Shown here: positions 15,740 to 24,575 of the stretch, piece by piece
Layout: each line of letters starts with the position of its first letter
How positions within the stretch are numbered: position 1 is the first letter of the stretch
NCBI GenBank assembly: GCA_038214135.1
Contig: JBBQSD010000039.1
Coordinates: forward strand, 1-46,418
Reading direction: 5' to 3'
Source of the DNA: JANLSE01 sp038214135
GTDB taxonomy: Bacteria; Chloroflexota; Chloroflexia; Chloroflexales; Roseiflexaceae
DNA: 46,418 nucleotides
Notes under the pieces: generated by a model
Databases searched by the model: none
What the model was told of the DNA's origin: nothing
Seen by the model: the letters and a program-made list of their open reading frames with translations, nothing else
Position numbers and translations under genes: made by a program

Positions 15740-18016
15740 CTAGCGTTTCCGCCACAGAATCACGGCCGTACTCAACAGGCAGATCGCACTATAGGCCAGT
15801 AGCATCAGCCAGCTTGAAAACAGATGGATTGGTGTGTTCAGGTATTCGGGTGCTGGGGTCAGTGGGCGCAACATTCCTGGCAAAACTGGCAAACTGTTCA
15901 GGTTGGCCGATGCGCCAAAGGCATCCAGCGCCCAACGGCTGGCCGTCAGCCAGGAGAGTACCCGTTGAATGCTGATGCCATCGCCCAGGCTGAAGATCGC
16001 CCCGGCAAACAGAATCTGCGGAATGAGCGCCAATGGCACCAGTGATGTCGCCCGATCCGGGGTTGTCGCCGCAGCAGAGATGACCAAGCCAAGCGTTGTT
16101 CCAGTTAGTCCGGCCAGAAAAGTCGTGATCAACAGTTCAATCGGTAATGGCAAGAACACGCTTGTTGCCGGCAGTTGGACTTTCAGTGCGACGAGCAGCA
16201 GTAGTGTGAGCGCCTGGATAAGCAGGAGCGGCATCAGTGCAACAACCTTTGAGCAGACATAGGCTCCGATCTGCACTCCAGCCAGCCGTTCGCGTCGGTA
16301 GACGGCCCATTCCCCGGCGATGGTGCGGGCGGCGTTGATGATGCCGAACCAGACAGCCGTTGTTGCCAGGATGAACAATACCTTCTTGGCTTCGTTTGCG
16401 GCTGCCCGCTCCCCAACCAATGCATCCGCCCTGGCGACGAGTGCCAGCAATAATCCAATCGCCGGAGCCTGGGCCAACAAAATCGCCAGATTGCGACGAT
16501 CCCGGTATACCAGTTCGAGCGCCCGTTCTGTGAGTACCGCAAATTGGCGTATTGGCGCAACCCGATGGATTGCATCGGTAGAGACGCCATGCATCGCGTC
16601 TATCCGCGGCGGCATCGCGTCTATCCGCGGCGGCATCGCTTCTGTACGAGTATTTGTTTCTTCTGTCAGCAATGCATAGATCTCTGCGAGATCGTCTACA
16701 CCAAAGAATGCTGGTGCCGCAGCCGGTGGCCCATCATAGACCAGCCGCCCATGTGCGAGAAATACAATCTGATCACAGATCCCCAGGCTAGTTGTTGCAT
16801 GGGTTGCGACAATCACGGTTCGTCCACTATTTGCAAGCGTGCGCAATGTCGCAAATAGGCGTCGTTCCAGGCCGGGATCTAATCCTGCCGTTGGCTCATC
16901 GAGCACGAACAGCACTGGATCAGCAAGTAGTTCGGCAGCAATCGCAACGCGGCGGCGCTGCCCACCCGAGAGTGCGCCAATCGGGATGCTGCGTCGGTCG
17001 GTCAGGCCAACCTCGGCAAGCGCCTTGTGTACGCGCTCGGTGATCTCATTGGCCGATGTATCGGCTGGCAAGCGTAGGCGAGCCGCATACATGAGTGCCC
17101 GTTCGGTTGGCAGCGTACGATGGAGTGCTTCCTCCTGTGGAACAAAGCCAATAGCTGCCATACTCGGTGCCAGCGTTGTTCCGCCAAGCAGCACGCGCCC
17201 CTGATCGGGTGTGGCGTGTCCAGCAAGTAATCCCAGCAGAGTCGATTTGCCAGCCCCACTTGCACCAACAATCGCAACAAGTGAGCGTGGTTTGATCGTC
17301 AATGAGACATCCTGCAAAATAAGCTGGTTGCCTGCGCGATAGGAGAGTTGCTGGGCCTCAACTCGGAGTGTGCCACGCTGGTCGTATTCTTTTAGATGGT
17401 CGCCCTGGTACACAAACCGGAATGTGCCAATTTGAATAATATCATCGAGCTGAAGCAATGTCTGTGTGATCGGATGCCCATTGACGAATGTGCCATTGGT
17501 TGAGTTCAGATCGACAATCGAGTAGCCTGCCTGATCGACTTCGATGCGGGCATGATGGCGCGAAACCTGTGGATGATCGAGGATAATATCGGCATGTGTG
17601 CGCCCCAGTGTCACGGCGGTGTTGGTGAGTGCATGCACATGGGTTGGCACGCCAATCGTTCCAGCTCGGAAGCGCAGGCGAATCGAATCGGCATTGGCTG
17701 GGTCATCGAGGCAGAGCACATCGCCATCAATCAGGATATAGGGCTGTTCGGGCAGCAGTGGGTGCCCATTCACAAACGTGCCATTCGTCGAGTGCAGATC
17801 AGTCAGGATATAGTTACCATGATCGAGCGTCACACGGGCATGGCGCAACGAAACAAACTCGATATCAAGGCACAGATCGCAATTCCCGTCACGCCCGATC
17901 AGCAGCGTGGTATTGAGTGCAACAACCTGTAGCCCTGTTGCTGTTTCTCGTTCGAGTACCGGCCTGAATGGGCGTGATGGTATGTGTGGGTTGCGCCGCG
18001 TATGATCTTGGGTCAT
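15740..18016 (-). CDS. ABC transporter with two FHA domains, ABC2-type permease fused
   Basis: The start at 18016 (MTQDHTRRN, about 758 residues) is preferred to 18079 because TGGGGAT lies upstream and homologous domains begin soon after. Domains: FHA1 (LLIGRDGNCDLCLDIEFVS, STNGTFVNGHPL), FHA2 (VTLGRTHADIILDHPQVSRHHA, STNGTFVNG), ABC ATPase (Walker A GASGAGKST, signature LSGGQRRRVAIA, Walker B VLFVLDEPTAGLD), then six hydrophobic helices of ABCG/ABC2 type. FHA1 has LRHA in place of SRHH. A linker between ATPase and membrane part carries a repeated RIDAMPP (21-bp repeat, 16592-16633). FHA domains imply control by Thr phosphorylation. The cargo is unknown; a half-transporter, so probably a dimer. 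Confidence 0.92.
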   Translation of the reverse strand: MTQDHTRRNPHIPSRPFRPVLERETATGLQVVALNTTLLIGRDGNCDLCLDIEFVSLRHARVTLDHGNYILTDLHSTNGTFVNGHPLLPEQPYILIDGDVLCLDDPANADSIRLRFRAGTIGVPTHVHALTNTAVTLGRTHADIILDHPQVSRHHARIEVDQAGYSIVDLNSTNGTFVNGHPITQTLLQLDDIIQIGTFRFVYQGDHLKEYDQRGTLRVEAQQLSYRAGNQLILQDVSLTIKPRSLVAIVGASGAGKSTLLGLLAGHATPDQGRVLLGGTTLAPSMAAIGFVPQEEALHRTLPTERALMYAARLRLPADTSANEITERVHKALAEVGLTDRRSIPIGALSGGQRRRVAIAAELLADPVLFVLDEPTAGLDPGLERRLFATLRTLANSGRTVIVATHATTSLGICDQIVFLAHGRLVYDGPPAAAPAFFGVDDLAEIYALLTEETNTRTEAMPPRIDAMPPRIDAMHGVSTDAIHRVAPIRQFAVLTERALELVYRDRRNLAILLAQAPAIGLLLALVARADALVGERAAANEAKKVLFILATTAVWFGIINAARTIAGEWAVYRRERLAGVQIGAYVCSKVVALMPLLLIQALTLLLLVALKVQLPATSVFLPLPIELLITTFLAGLTGTTLGLVISAAATTPDRATSLVPLALIPQILFAGAIFSLGDGISIQRVLSWLTASRWALDAFGASANLNSLPVLPGMLRPLTPAPEYLNTPIHLFSSWLMLLAYSAICLLSTAVILWRKR

Positions 18017-18085
18017 GCGTATCCCCAGATGGCACTGAATTTCATGTGCGGTTATTGTACTATGCAATGAAGGCTTCACGAGTAT

Positions 18086-18115
18086 CCAGTATTCAGGAGT
18101 CAGGAGTCAGAATAA
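18086..18115. repeat. GTATTCA-(GGAGTCA)2-GAATA heptamer element
   Basis: Two GGAGTCA heptamers between inverted AGTATTC and GAATA. It lies just upstream of the ABC gene start. Member of the family described at 7160. Confidence 0.7.
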
Positions 18116-18151
18116 TGGGAGGCTATGACGGTTGTAGGGATGCCTCACCAT

Positions 18152-18381
18152 CCGCAGGCTGAAGCCTGCGGCAAGGGGATGAAGGCCTGCGGCAAGGGGA
18201 TGATGACCTGCGGCAAGGGGATGATGACCTGCGGCAAGGGGATGATGACCTGCGGCAAGGGGATGAAGACCTGCGGCAAGGGGATGAAGGCCTGCGGCAA
18301 GGGGATGAAGGCCTGCGGCAAGGGGATGAAGGCCTGCGGCAAGGGGATGATGACCCATAGCCGCAGGCTTCAGCCTGCGGG
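18152..18381. repeat. Nine-copy 21-bp tandem array flanked by palindromes
   Basis: The unit CCTGCGGCAAGGGGATGAAGG (variants end ATGA or AAGA) is repeated nine times without spacers from 18165 to 18353. The array begins inside CCGCAGGCTGAAGCCTGCGG (18152-18171) and is followed by CCGCAGGCTTCAGCCTGCGG (18361-18380). The single-copy form of the left end is at 12475. Not a CRISPR array. The open frames through it are repeats of a heptapeptide and are not credible genes. Confidence 0.9.
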
Positions 18382-18428
18382 ACACGGCGCGTATAGCTAT
18401 ACGCGCCACGAAGATAAGCCACGAAGAA

Positions 18429-18473
18429 ATTCTGACTCCTGACTCCTGACTCTTGGCAATGCGGTGCTATAAT
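18429..18473 (+). promoter_or_regulatory. Heptamer repeat plus sigma-70-like promoter for the PP2C gene
   Basis: A perfect -10 TATAAT is at 18468-18473, 37 bp before the ATG at 18510. Sixteen bases upstream, CTGACT (18446-18451) is a 4/6 match to the -35 hexamer and comes from the heptamer repeat TGACTCC-TGACTCC-TGACTCT (18432-18452). AAAGGG at 18495 is the ribosome site. Confidence 0.55.
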
Positions 18474-18509
18474 ACATATTACGTGAACCGCAGCAAAGGG
18501 TAGATATCA

Positions 18510-19787
18510 ATGCCGGGGCGACAGTGTCCATTCTGTAACAGTGCGGTGAACCCGCAGGCACGCTATTGCCCCGTGTGTGGCCGTGCCCTGCCACAGGCAC
18601 CCCCTCCCGAGGCGGTGGTAGAAGGGGCAATCTCTGGTGGCCGCCATATTCGCGTGCAGGGTGAGACACTCAATCTGCGGGAATTGGTAAACGTGGTAGA
18701 ATCGGGTGTCCGCTGGTGGCAATCGGGCCTCACCAGTGGCGATTCGGTCACACGAGCACGGGCGGCTCAGGCAATTGAAGAGCTTTCACGTATTCTGCAT
18801 AGCCTTTCCCAGCAACTGGCGCAAGGCCGTGAGACGGTTCGGATCACAACTCGGCTGCCCGAGTTACGCCCCGATACAATAGCGTGCCCGACGTGTGGCC
18901 ATATGAACCGGGCCAGCGCAAAATTTTGTCTTGGCTGTGGAACGGTTCTGAGTGGATCGTCATACACGCCATCCGCTAAAGGGCATGCGATGCCACTGCG
19001 TCTTACGATTGGGGCACGTACCGACCAGGGCCGCGTGCGTGCCATCAACCAGGATACAGTCTATGCTGGTGCGCTTGCACGCAGTGCTGGTGAAACAGCC
19101 TATCTCTGTCTGGTTGCCGATGGTATGGGCGGTGCCAAAGCCGGTGAATATGCCAGCCGCGTCGCCGCTGAGGTGACGCGCTCACGGGTGACGAATGATG
19201 CTGGCAGTAGGACGCCCCAGGATGCTGCGGCATGGCAGGAACTGTTGCGCGGCGCGGTTCTTGCTGCCAACAAGCGTGTGTATGAGGATTCTCGCAGCGA
19301 TACTGCTCGCAAGGGCATGGGCACAACGCTGACAATCGCGCTGATTGTTGATGATCAACTGCATCTCGCATCGGTTGGCGATTCACGGGCCTATTTGCTG
19401 AATGCGGCGGGTGTAACGGCGGATGGTGCTAGTACGGCCCAGCTCACATCCGATCATAGCCTGGTTGCCCGGCTTGTCGATATCGGCCAGCTTACGCCCC
19501 AGGAGGCTCGTGTTCATCCACAGCGCAATCTGCTGTATCGCTCGATTGGCACCGATCCAGCCGTTGAGGTCGATACACGCTCGGAACAATTAGAAGCAGG
19601 GGATATTCTGCTGCTGTGCTCGGATGGCCTAATTAACCATGTGACCGATGAGGAGATCACGCAGATTGCGTTGGCCAAGCGTGATCCCGATCAGATCTGT
19701 GAGGAACTTGTGTCACTCGCCAATCAGCGCGGCGGGTGGGATAATATAACGGTGGTTGTGGTGCAGGTGAAAGCCCGCGATCAATAG
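18510..19787 (+). CDS. Zinc-ribbon PP2C-type Ser/Thr phosphatase
   Basis: The 425-residue product carries an N-terminal zinc ribbon (CPFC at 6-9, CPVC at 20-23), a helical segment (about 55-112), and a second zinc ribbon (CPTC...CLGC, about 130-148). A PPM/PP2C domain runs from about 170 to 423: RTDQGRVRAINQDTVY, VADGMGGAKAGEY, GMGTTLTIALI, VGDSRAYLL, SDHSLVARLVDIGQ, LLLCSDGLINHVTDEEI and GGWDNITVVVV. All metal-binding Asp positions appear present. It removes phosphate from Ser/Thr, opposing kinases such as the one at 8372. First in a run of signalling genes read in the same direction. Confidence 0.93.
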   Translation: MPGRQCPFCNSAVNPQARYCPVCGRALPQAPPPEAVVEGAISGGRHIRVQGETLNLRELVNVVESGVRWWQSGLTSGDSVTRARAAQAIEELSRILHSLSQQLAQGRETVRITTRLPELRPDTIACPTCGHMNRASAKFCLGCGTVLSGSSYTPSAKGHAMPLRLTIGARTDQGRVRAINQDTVYAGALARSAGETAYLCLVADGMGGAKAGEYASRVAAEVTRSRVTNDAGSRTPQDAAAWQELLRGAVLAANKRVYEDSRSDTARKGMGTTLTIALIVDDQLHLASVGDSRAYLLNAAGVTADGASTAQLTSDHSLVARLVDIGQLTPQEARVHPQRNLLYRSIGTDPAVEVDTRSEQLEAGDILLLCSDGLINHVTDEEITQIALAKRDPDQICEELVSLANQRGGWDNITVVVVQVKARDQ

Positions 19788-19795
19788 TGCATATC

Positions 19796-19831
19796 GATAG
19801 TATCGACGCTAATCATGTTCATGATACTATC
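19796..19831. promoter_or_regulatory. Inverted repeat GATAGTATC / GATACTATC
   Basis: A perfect 9-bp dyad (19796-19804 and 19823-19831) with an 18-base loop, 8 bp after the PP2C stop. No T run follows, so it could be an operator or an RNA processing hairpin rather than a terminator. The remaining gap to 20045 holds no supported gene. Confidence 0.4.
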
Positions 19832-20045
19832 AACTTGATCAACTGGCGTGGTGATCCAATCAGTTTTGTGCGCTGGCGTGTCTTGCAACAGATCGTTTCC
19901 ATGGCATGCAGCACCATAGTGAACTCGCTCATCTACTTACGGTTCAGGGACAATCACCAGGCAATATTGACTTCTTGTTTTTTGCCTGATCACGCCCATT
20001 CGCTGTCGGGTCATCATGAAGATAGTTTGTAGCGTATAACAAATC

Positions 20046-21806
20046 ATGCAACTGTGCCCTGCTTGTGGAACTGCCAACCGTAGTGGTGCCCGCTTCTGCC
20101 AGAAGTGTGCCGAGCCGCTGACACTCGCCCGCCCATCGCCAGATGATGCCGCCTGGTTGGCTGCAACCCTGGAGATTGATCCAACGTCCCTTCCGGCAGT
20201 ACCCGCAGTGGTGAATAGGCCAACGTCAGTACCTGCATCCGTAGAACAAGGAGGCGTGATGGACGCGACCCAACCCCTTTCAGCCGCCCAGCCCGCCCGC
20301 TTTGCCGGACGCTATGAGATCGTGCGCCGGATTGGCGATGTGGTTGAGGTGATCGACCGCCAACCCTGGCTGCGCTGCTGGTCGTGTGGGACAACAGCCA
20401 ATGAGGTTGGTGAACTATTCTGCACCAGCTGTGGTGCGTCACTCGATGATCGCCACTATCGTGGACAGATTTCGGCAGAAGAACCAACTGGGCTTGCGCT
20501 GGTTGGAACCGTTCTCGATCCCGAAGCACGCGAGATTCTGCCGGAATTGTGGGATCGGGTGGAAGATGGCGATGCAACCCTGACCCTGGCCGCCGATACG
20601 GGCCGCGCTCCGGTGACGCCTCCGCTCACTGATCTGGATGCGCTGTATGTTGGGCGTGGCCTGGCCCGCCTGCTGCGCGGGCTGCATAGCGAAGGGCTGA
20701 TTCTTGGCCCACTCGAACCAGTTGATGTTGAACTAACGGCGGCGCTTCGGCCACGCCTGCGTGATACACCGGGGCTTGCACGCCTGACGCAGCCAGAACA
20801 GATTGCTGGCGATCTACGCGATCTGGCAGCACTCCTCGAAGCGCTGACCGTCACTCCGCGCCGGACGCGTCGTCTTGAGGAGGATCAGGCCGAGGATGCG
20901 AATACACTACCGGTGCTGGAAGCGACATTGCGTGAGTTGCGAACTGGTGCGATCACCGATGCTACTGCACTCGAAACACAGATCGAAGCCCTGATTACCG
21001 AGCGAATCCACCCAATTCCATTGCGAACCCATGTTGGTGCCAAGACGGATAAGGGGATGGTGCGCGAGCTCGATGAGGATAGTTTGTTCTATACCGAACT
21101 GCGTATTGCCCGTAAGGCCGCTCCGCAGACATGGAACCTGTACATTGTTGCCGATGGAATGGGCGGGCATAGTGCTGGTGAAGTTGCCAGTGATCTTGCC
21201 ATCCGTGGTGCCTATGCCGTCGTCCAGAATGCGTATCTGGCACCAACAATTGATGGCGATCTGCCTGATGATGAGGCACGCCTGAAGGATATCGTGCGCC
21301 AGGCGGTGCTGCGAGCCAATGAATATGTGCTGCGTGAGGCCCAGAGCCGTGGCAACGATATGGGCACAACACTGACGATGGCGCTGATGGCGGGGGATCG
21401 GGCGATTGTTGGCAATATCGGCGATAGCCGAACCTATCTGTATCGTGATGGTGCGCTGCAACGGATCAGCAAGGATCATTCGCTGGTACAGCGGCTTGTT
21501 GATCTTGGGCAAATCGGGCCAGATGATGTCTATACTCACCCGCAGCGTAATGCGGTGTTGCGCTCGCTTGGGGATCGCGCCGAGATCCAGGTGGATGTCT
21601 TCTCGGTTCGGATCAAACCAGGCGATGCACTATTGCTGTGTTCCGATGGCCAATGGGAGATGACCCACGATCCAGAGATGGCGGCTATTATCGCGGCCAA
21701 TCCCGATCCGCAGGCCGCCTGTGAGGCACTGATTACGGCGGCCAACAAGGCCGGCGGCGACGATAATATTACCTCTATTCTGGTGAAATTCGAGGCCTAT
21801 AGCTAG
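20046..21806 (+). CDS. Zinc-ribbon / pseudokinase-like / PP2C phosphatase fusion
   Basis: The 586-residue product has a zinc ribbon at 4-21 (CPAC...CQKC). FAGRYEIVRRIGDVVEVIDR (86-105) resembles a kinase Gly-loop region but lacks the Gly loop and Lys. A second zinc ribbon at 111-129 (CWSC...CTSC) is inserted where the kinase N-lobe should be. The stretch from ARLLRGLHSEGLILGPLEP to about 268 resembles the 'LH--G--H-D--P-N' loop of kinases with the catalytic Asp missing. From about 327 a complete PP2C domain follows (TDKGMVRELDEDSLF, VADGMGGHSAGE, GTTLTMAL, GDSRTYLY, LLLCSDGQWEM, GGDDNITSILV). Inference: a dead kinase fused to an active phosphatase. Likely co-transcribed with the VWA gene 66 bp downstream. 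Confidence 0.85.
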   Translation: MQLCPACGTANRSGARFCQKCAEPLTLARPSPDDAAWLAATLEIDPTSLPAVPAVVNRPTSVPASVEQGGVMDATQPLSAAQPARFAGRYEIVRRIGDVVEVIDRQPWLRCWSCGTTANEVGELFCTSCGASLDDRHYRGQISAEEPTGLALVGTVLDPEAREILPELWDRVEDGDATLTLAADTGRAPVTPPLTDLDALYVGRGLARLLRGLHSEGLILGPLEPVDVELTAALRPRLRDTPGLARLTQPEQIAGDLRDLAALLEALTVTPRRTRRLEEDQAEDANTLPVLEATLRELRTGAITDATALETQIEALITERIHPIPLRTHVGAKTDKGMVRELDEDSLFYTELRIARKAAPQTWNLYIVADGMGGHSAGEVASDLAIRGAYAVVQNAYLAPTIDGDLPDDEARLKDIVRQAVLRANEYVLREAQSRGNDMGTTLTMALMAGDRAIVGNIGDSRTYLYRDGALQRISKDHSLVQRLVDLGQIGPDDVYTHPQRNAVLRSLGDRAEIQVDVFSVRIKPGDALLLCSDGQWEMTHDPEMAAIIAANPDPQAACEALITAANKAGGDDNITSILVKFEAYS

Positions 21807-21872
21807 TGGCGCAACAATCGCGCAAGCGCTAACGTCGATCCGATAGCGAAATGCGATAGTGCGGAGAAACGA

Positions 21873-23111
21873 ATGCCTGAGCCAATAACGCTGATCTGTA
21901 GCTGGGGCCGTGCGCCACTGCCCACCGCGCAGACGCCACAGGTTGCCTATTTGTATGTTGAAGCTCTTGCTGCTGCGATCACCGAAACGGTCGCGCTCAA
22001 CTTCTGTTTGGTGCTGGATCGCTCCGGTTCCATGCAGGGAACCAAACTGGCAGCACTGAAGGAAGCCACCAAGCGCGTGATCGATACCCTCACGCCACAG
22101 GATATTGTCTCGATTGTCCTGTTTGATGATACCGTCGATATTCTTGTTCCAGCAACGACCGCCACCGACAAAATGGCACTGATTGCTAAAATCGATGCCA
22201 TCCAGGAATCGGGCGGAACCGCCATGTCGGGCGGGATGCGTGCTGGGCTTGGTGAACTCGCCAAGAACGCAGCCCCGGATCGGGTTTCGGCGCTGCTGTT
22301 GCTCACCGATGGCCAGACGTGGGGTGATGAAGCGGAATGCCGGGCGATTGCTACGCAGATCGGCCAAGCTGGCGCTCGTATTACGGCGCTTGGTTTGGGT
22401 GCAGAATGGAATGAAACGCTGCTTGATGATGTTGCCGAAGCGACAGGCGGTGTCTCCGATTATATCGCCGATCCAGCCACGATCACGAAATTCTTCCAAC
22501 GGGCGGTACGCTCCGCCCAGGGAACCGTTGCAAAGGATGCACGCCTGCTGTTGCGTTTGGTCAAGGATGTGACGCCGCGCGCGGTACATCGCACCGCACC
22601 AGTGATTGCCAATCTGGGGTATCAGCCAATTGGCGAGAATGAAGTGGCGGTACGGCTTGGCAATATTGAGGCAACCGGGCCATCTGGTGTGGTGATCGAG
22701 ATGATGGTGCCTGTTCGTGCCGCTGGCGCATTTCGGGTCGCGCAGGCAGAACTGCACTACACGCTGGTTGGCGGTTCCGAACAGGTGATCAAGCAGGATG
22801 TCATGCTGGCGTTCACTTCCGATGCAGCTGCGCCGCAGTATGATCCAAAGATCATGAATCTTGTCGAAAAGGTGACCGCCTTCAAGTTACAGACACGGGC
22901 GCTCTCGGAGGCAGAGGCTGGAAATGTGGCTGGCGCAACACAGAAATTGCGGGCTGCTGCAACACGGCTGCTTGATCTCGGCGAGCTTGAGTTGGCGCAA
23001 CAGGCACAGGCGCAAGCAACACAACTCGAAGCTGCTGGGCAATTGAGCGCTGAGGGCCAGAAGGAGCTACGCTACGCAACCCGCCGCCTAACCCAGAAAT
23101 TGGATGAATAA
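21873..23111 (+). CDS. VWA domain protein (VIT/CoxL-less von Willebrand A type)
   Basis: The 412-residue product has a VWA domain at about 42-215 with a complete MIDAS: DRSGS at 49-53, Thr in SGGTAMSGG near 118 and Asp in LLTDGQTWG near 142. It continues with a beta-rich domain (about 225-320) and a helical C-terminus rich in Ala/Gln (QQAQAQATQLEAAGQLSAEG). There is no signal peptide or membrane helix, so it is cytoplasmic. GGAG lies 8 bases before the ATG. VWA proteins bind partners through the metal. In Chloroflexota they are often encoded beside PP2C and FHA genes, as here, suggesting a phosphorylation-controlled assembly. Confidence 0.9.
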   Translation: MPEPITLICSWGRAPLPTAQTPQVAYLYVEALAAAITETVALNFCLVLDRSGSMQGTKLAALKEATKRVIDTLTPQDIVSIVLFDDTVDILVPATTATDKMALIAKIDAIQESGGTAMSGGMRAGLGELAKNAAPDRVSALLLLTDGQTWGDEAECRAIATQIGQAGARITALGLGAEWNETLLDDVAEATGGVSDYIADPATITKFFQRAVRSAQGTVAKDARLLLRLVKDVTPRAVHRTAPVIANLGYQPIGENEVAVRLGNIEATGPSGVVIEMMVPVRAAGAFRVAQAELHYTLVGGSEQVIKQDVMLAFTSDAAAPQYDPKIMNLVEKVTAFKLQTRALSEAEAGNVAGATQKLRAAATRLLDLGELELAQQAQAQATQLEAAGQLSAEGQKELRYATRRLTQKLDE

Positions 23112-23164
23112 TCGCTTTGATGCATAGAAGATTGGTTCCGCCAGCCATTGAGGAGGAACATTCC

Positions 23165-24481
23165 ATGAATTGCCCCAACTGTGGTGCCACCAATGATCCA
23201 AATAATCAGTTCTGTGATCAGTGTGGCACCAAACTCCAGCAGCCAGCAGTATCGGCTGCACCGCCTGTATCGTCCACGCCGCCTGCACCATCGGCTGCGC
23301 CAACCTGCCCAACCTGTGGCTCAGTGATTTTGCCTGGTGAAGCATTCTGCGATAATTGTGGAGCCTCACTCGTTGGCCTAGCGCCTGTCCCAGAAAGTGC
23401 TGTGGTGCCAGTTAGCGAGGAATTGCCCACGGTGATTGCCGCTCCACTGCCAGAGCCTGATCCGCTTGATGTTACGCCATTGCCAGAGCCTATCCCTGAG
23501 CCAGTGCCTGCCACCCAACCCACGGATGCGACGGTATTTGGTTCCGCTCCAGTCAGTGCGCCGATTCCAGAACCAGTTCCGGTGTTGGTTGAACCCACGC
23601 CTGCACCTGCTATCGACGCGCAGGCCGATTATGAGGCCAAGAAACTATCCTATGAGGCCGAAGTCACCCGTAGCCAGCAGGTTGTCACCCAGCTTGAGGC
23701 GGTTCAGGCGGCGCTTGGTGTGGCAACCCCAGCGGGCGTGCTGCAGAGCCTTGATGAAGCGCGGGCGAGCCTAGCCACGGCCCAATCTGATCTTGCAGCG
23801 CTTGTGCCACCCACTCCTGTCATCGATCCCGCCGTTGTCGCCGCACTGAATAGCGAAATCGCAGGCCAACAGCAGGTTGTCACCCAGCTTGAGGCGGTCC
23901 AGGCGGCGCTTGGTGTGGCGACACCAGCTGGCGTGCTGCAGAGCCTTGATGCGGCCCGTAGCGCACTCACCAAGCTCCAGGCCGATCTTGCCGCACTTGG
24001 TGTTGCACCCGCAGTGGCTGCGGTTGCGGCGCCTGTTCCAGTTGCGGCACCAGTGGCCGTGTCAGATTCAAATGCGCCGACCATGGTTGCGCCAGTGGCG
24101 GCTATTCCAGCCACTCAAGCGGTGCCCCCGCCAGTGCCAGTGGCAGCCCCAGCAGCAACCGGCCCGCGCCTGATTGTCGAGGATGGCGGCAAGGAATTGC
24201 CCTTAGCAACAGGCAAGACCGAGTTTATTATTGGGCGTTCTGATCCAATCAGCGGCATCTATCCAGAGGTTGATCTGACATCATATGGCGGTGAGACGAG
24301 TGGCGTTAGCCGCCAGCATGCTCGCCTGGTGTTGAATGCAGGGCAGTGGCTACTCACCGATCTGAACAGCACCAATCACACCAAGATCGATGGCGTGCGG
24401 ATCGATCCAAATGTGCCTGCGCCGGTTCAGAATGGGGCACGGCTCCAGTTTGGCCGCCTGACGCTGCTGTTTAAGGTGTAG
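23165..24481 (+). CDS. Zinc-ribbon / coiled-coil / FHA domain protein
   Basis: Start at 23165, with GAGGAGG seven bases before it; the upstream in-frame start at 23117 is less likely. The 438-residue product has two N-terminal zinc ribbons (CPNC...CDQC at 3-20; CPTC...CDNC near 47-64), a Pro/Glu-rich low-complexity region, and two near-identical 28-residue helical repeats 65 residues apart (QQVVTQLEAVQAALGVATPA twice). A Pro/Ala linker leads to a C-terminal FHA domain (FIIGRSD, GVSRQHARLV, DLNSTNHTKIDG). The FHA keeps the Arg and Ser-Arg-x-His needed for phosphothreonine. Likely a cytoplasmic scaffold of the phospho-signalling block. The gene ends at a hairpin repeat. Confidence 0.88.
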   Translation: MNCPNCGATNDPNNQFCDQCGTKLQQPAVSAAPPVSSTPPAPSAAPTCPTCGSVILPGEAFCDNCGASLVGLAPVPESAVVPVSEELPTVIAAPLPEPDPLDVTPLPEPIPEPVPATQPTDATVFGSAPVSAPIPEPVPVLVEPTPAPAIDAQADYEAKKLSYEAEVTRSQQVVTQLEAVQAALGVATPAGVLQSLDEARASLATAQSDLAALVPPTPVIDPAVVAALNSEIAGQQQVVTQLEAVQAALGVATPAGVLQSLDAARSALTKLQADLAALGVAPAVAAVAAPVPVAAPVAVSDSNAPTMVAPVAAIPATQAVPPPVPVAAPAATGPRLIVEDGGKELPLATGKTEFIIGRSDPISGIYPEVDLTSYGGETSGVSRQHARLVLNAGQWLLTDLNSTNHTKIDGVRIDPNVPAPVQNGARLQFGRLTLLFKV

Positions 24482-24496
24482 TCCCCTTCTCCCCAA

Positions 24497-24522
24497 CCCC
24501 TCTCCCACGCTGGGGAGAGGGG
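24497..24522. terminator. Bidirectional hairpin between converging genes
   Basis: CCCCTCTCCCA (24497-24507), loop CGC, then TGGGGAGAGGGG (24511-24522). It lies between the FHA gene and the converging dehydrogenase gene. Same family as 2007; no T run, so the terminator role is inferred from position. Confidence 0.55.
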
Positions 24523-24575
24523 CGTACGCGATGATGGGCGAACACAAGGTTCGCCCCTGCGCCATGACTCCTCGC

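Noticed and set aside
18165..18353. Tandem array considered as a CRISPR
   Set aside because: Units are contiguous without spacers and only 21 bp.
18107..18442. Several open frames through the 21-bp array, encoding repeated heptapeptides
   Set aside because: Repeat length is a multiple of three, so all frames stay open; no ribosome site and no family likeness.
19787..20032. 81-codon open frame after the PP2C gene
   Set aside because: No ribosome site, unusual composition, and it contains the inverted repeat at 19796; support is too weak.
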